A stretch of 5,971 nt of DNA. Origin: Microcaldota archaeon. Lineage in GTDB: Archaea; Iainarchaeota; Iainarchaeia; Iainarchaeales; JAGVWC01. Under the pieces are notes generated by a model. That model was not told where the DNA came from and searched no databases. It saw only the letters and a list, made by a program, of their open reading frames with translations. The stretch lies in NCBI GenBank assembly GCA_018813975.1, contig JAHJAQ010000046.1, positions 1-5,971 of the forward strand, written 5' to 3'. Position 1 is the stretch's first letter, and each line of letters starts with the position of its first letter. Positions 5,652 to 5,971 of the stretch are shown here, piece by piece. Made by a program: the position numbers and the translations under genes.

Positions 5652-5699
5652 AGGAGGACATAAACATAGAATTTTAAGGTTTCTTTTCAAAAGTTGTGT

Positions 5700-5971
5700 A
5701 TGGATTTTTCTTTTTTGCAAGATCTCAAACTAACACAGAACGAGATTAAGATATACACCGCGCTCTTGAATCTTGGGTCAGTGCCTGCCGGCAGAATCAC
5801 CCACGAAACCGGACTGCATCGTTCAAGAGTATATGAAGGCTTGAATCGACTTGTCGAAAAAGGGCTTGTTGGTTTCATTAAGAAAGGCCCCATAACCCAT
5901 CTTGAGGCAACATCCACTGAAAAAATACTGGATTATTTGGATGAAGAAAAAATAAGGATTGAAGAAAAGAA
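5700..5971 (+). CDS. TrmB-family transcriptional regulator, N-terminal part (runs off the right end)
   Basis: Ninety residues are visible. They form the winged helix-turn-helix of the TrmB family of archaeal sugar- and metabolite-responsive regulators. LKLTQNEIKIYTALLNLGSVPAGRI (9-33) matches the typical L-x-E-x-x-x-Y-x-A-L-L-x-x-G opening. ITHETGLHRSRVYEGLNRLVEKGLV (33-57) is the recognition helix region with its conserved R-x-R-V-Y-E-x-L core, and a wing follows (GFIKKGPITHLEA). The charged helix at 72-90 probably begins the dimerisation coiled coil. The effector domain is beyond the window. The ATG at 5700 is preferred because it begins the domain cleanly. An in-frame TTG at 5694 would add two residues, and in-frame stops lie at 5661 and 5667. 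The gene is divergent from the ABC operon, so it probably controls it and perhaps itself. Confidence 0.88.
   Translation, partial: MDFSFLQDLKLTQNEIKIYTALLNLGSVPAGRITHETGLHRSRVYEGLNRLVEKGLVGFIKKGPITHLEATSTEKILDYLDEEKIRIEEK

Noticed and set aside
5687..5917. Minus-strand open frame opposite the TrmB-like gene
   Set aside because: It lies antisense to a well-matched helix-turn-helix coding sequence and has no family features.
1..5971. CRISPR array, insertion sequence, integrase or attachment site
   Set aside because: There are no regularly spaced repeats, no transposase or recombinase-like protein, and no flanking direct repeats beyond trivial A runs.

Overview
The window reads as AT-rich archaeal chromosome. 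Several things point to Archaea: a Cdc48/VAT-type AAA ATPase with its N-terminal domain, an archaeal-style NFACT-R (RqcH/NEMF C-terminal) protein, Lrp/AsnC-like and TrmB-like regulators, TATA-like promoter elements, oligo-T termination tracts, and Shine-Dalgarno motifs before some genes. Small tightly packed genes and an RqcH homologue reduced to its C-terminal half would suit a reduced-genome (DPANN-like) lineage, but that placement is inference.

Layout. Nearly everything is on the minus strand. Reading that strand from right to left, a three-gene ABC importer operon of the nitrate/sulfonate/taurine (SsuABC/TauABC-like) class comes first: lipoprotein binding protein (5600-4623), permease (4617-3865) and ATPase (3872-3186). 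It ends in oligo-T tracts. A 301-base non-coding gap (2885-3185) follows, holding a large imperfect palindrome. Next is a second cluster: an Lrp/AsnC-like regulator (2884-2357), a stand-alone NFACT-R protein (2357-1542), a very basic 201-residue protein of unknown function (1539-934), a 132-base spacer with two overlapping mutually exclusive hairpins, and the 5' part of a cdc48 gene (801 to beyond base 1). At the right edge a TrmB-family regulator (5700 onward) is transcribed divergently from the importer operon across a short promoter region with operator-like inverted repeats.

How the genes may work together. The importer and TrmB-like gene form a classic divergent regulator/transporter pair. 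In the left cluster, an NFACT-family protein and a Cdc48 ATPase on the same strand, separated only by a small Arg/Lys-rich protein, recall the eukaryotic ribosome quality-control machinery, where Rqc2/NEMF (NFACT) and Cdc48/VCP act on stalled nascent chains. The functional link is a hypothesis from gene order and homology, and the hairpins before cdc48 may partly uncouple it. No RNA genes, CRISPR arrays or insertion sequences were recognised.
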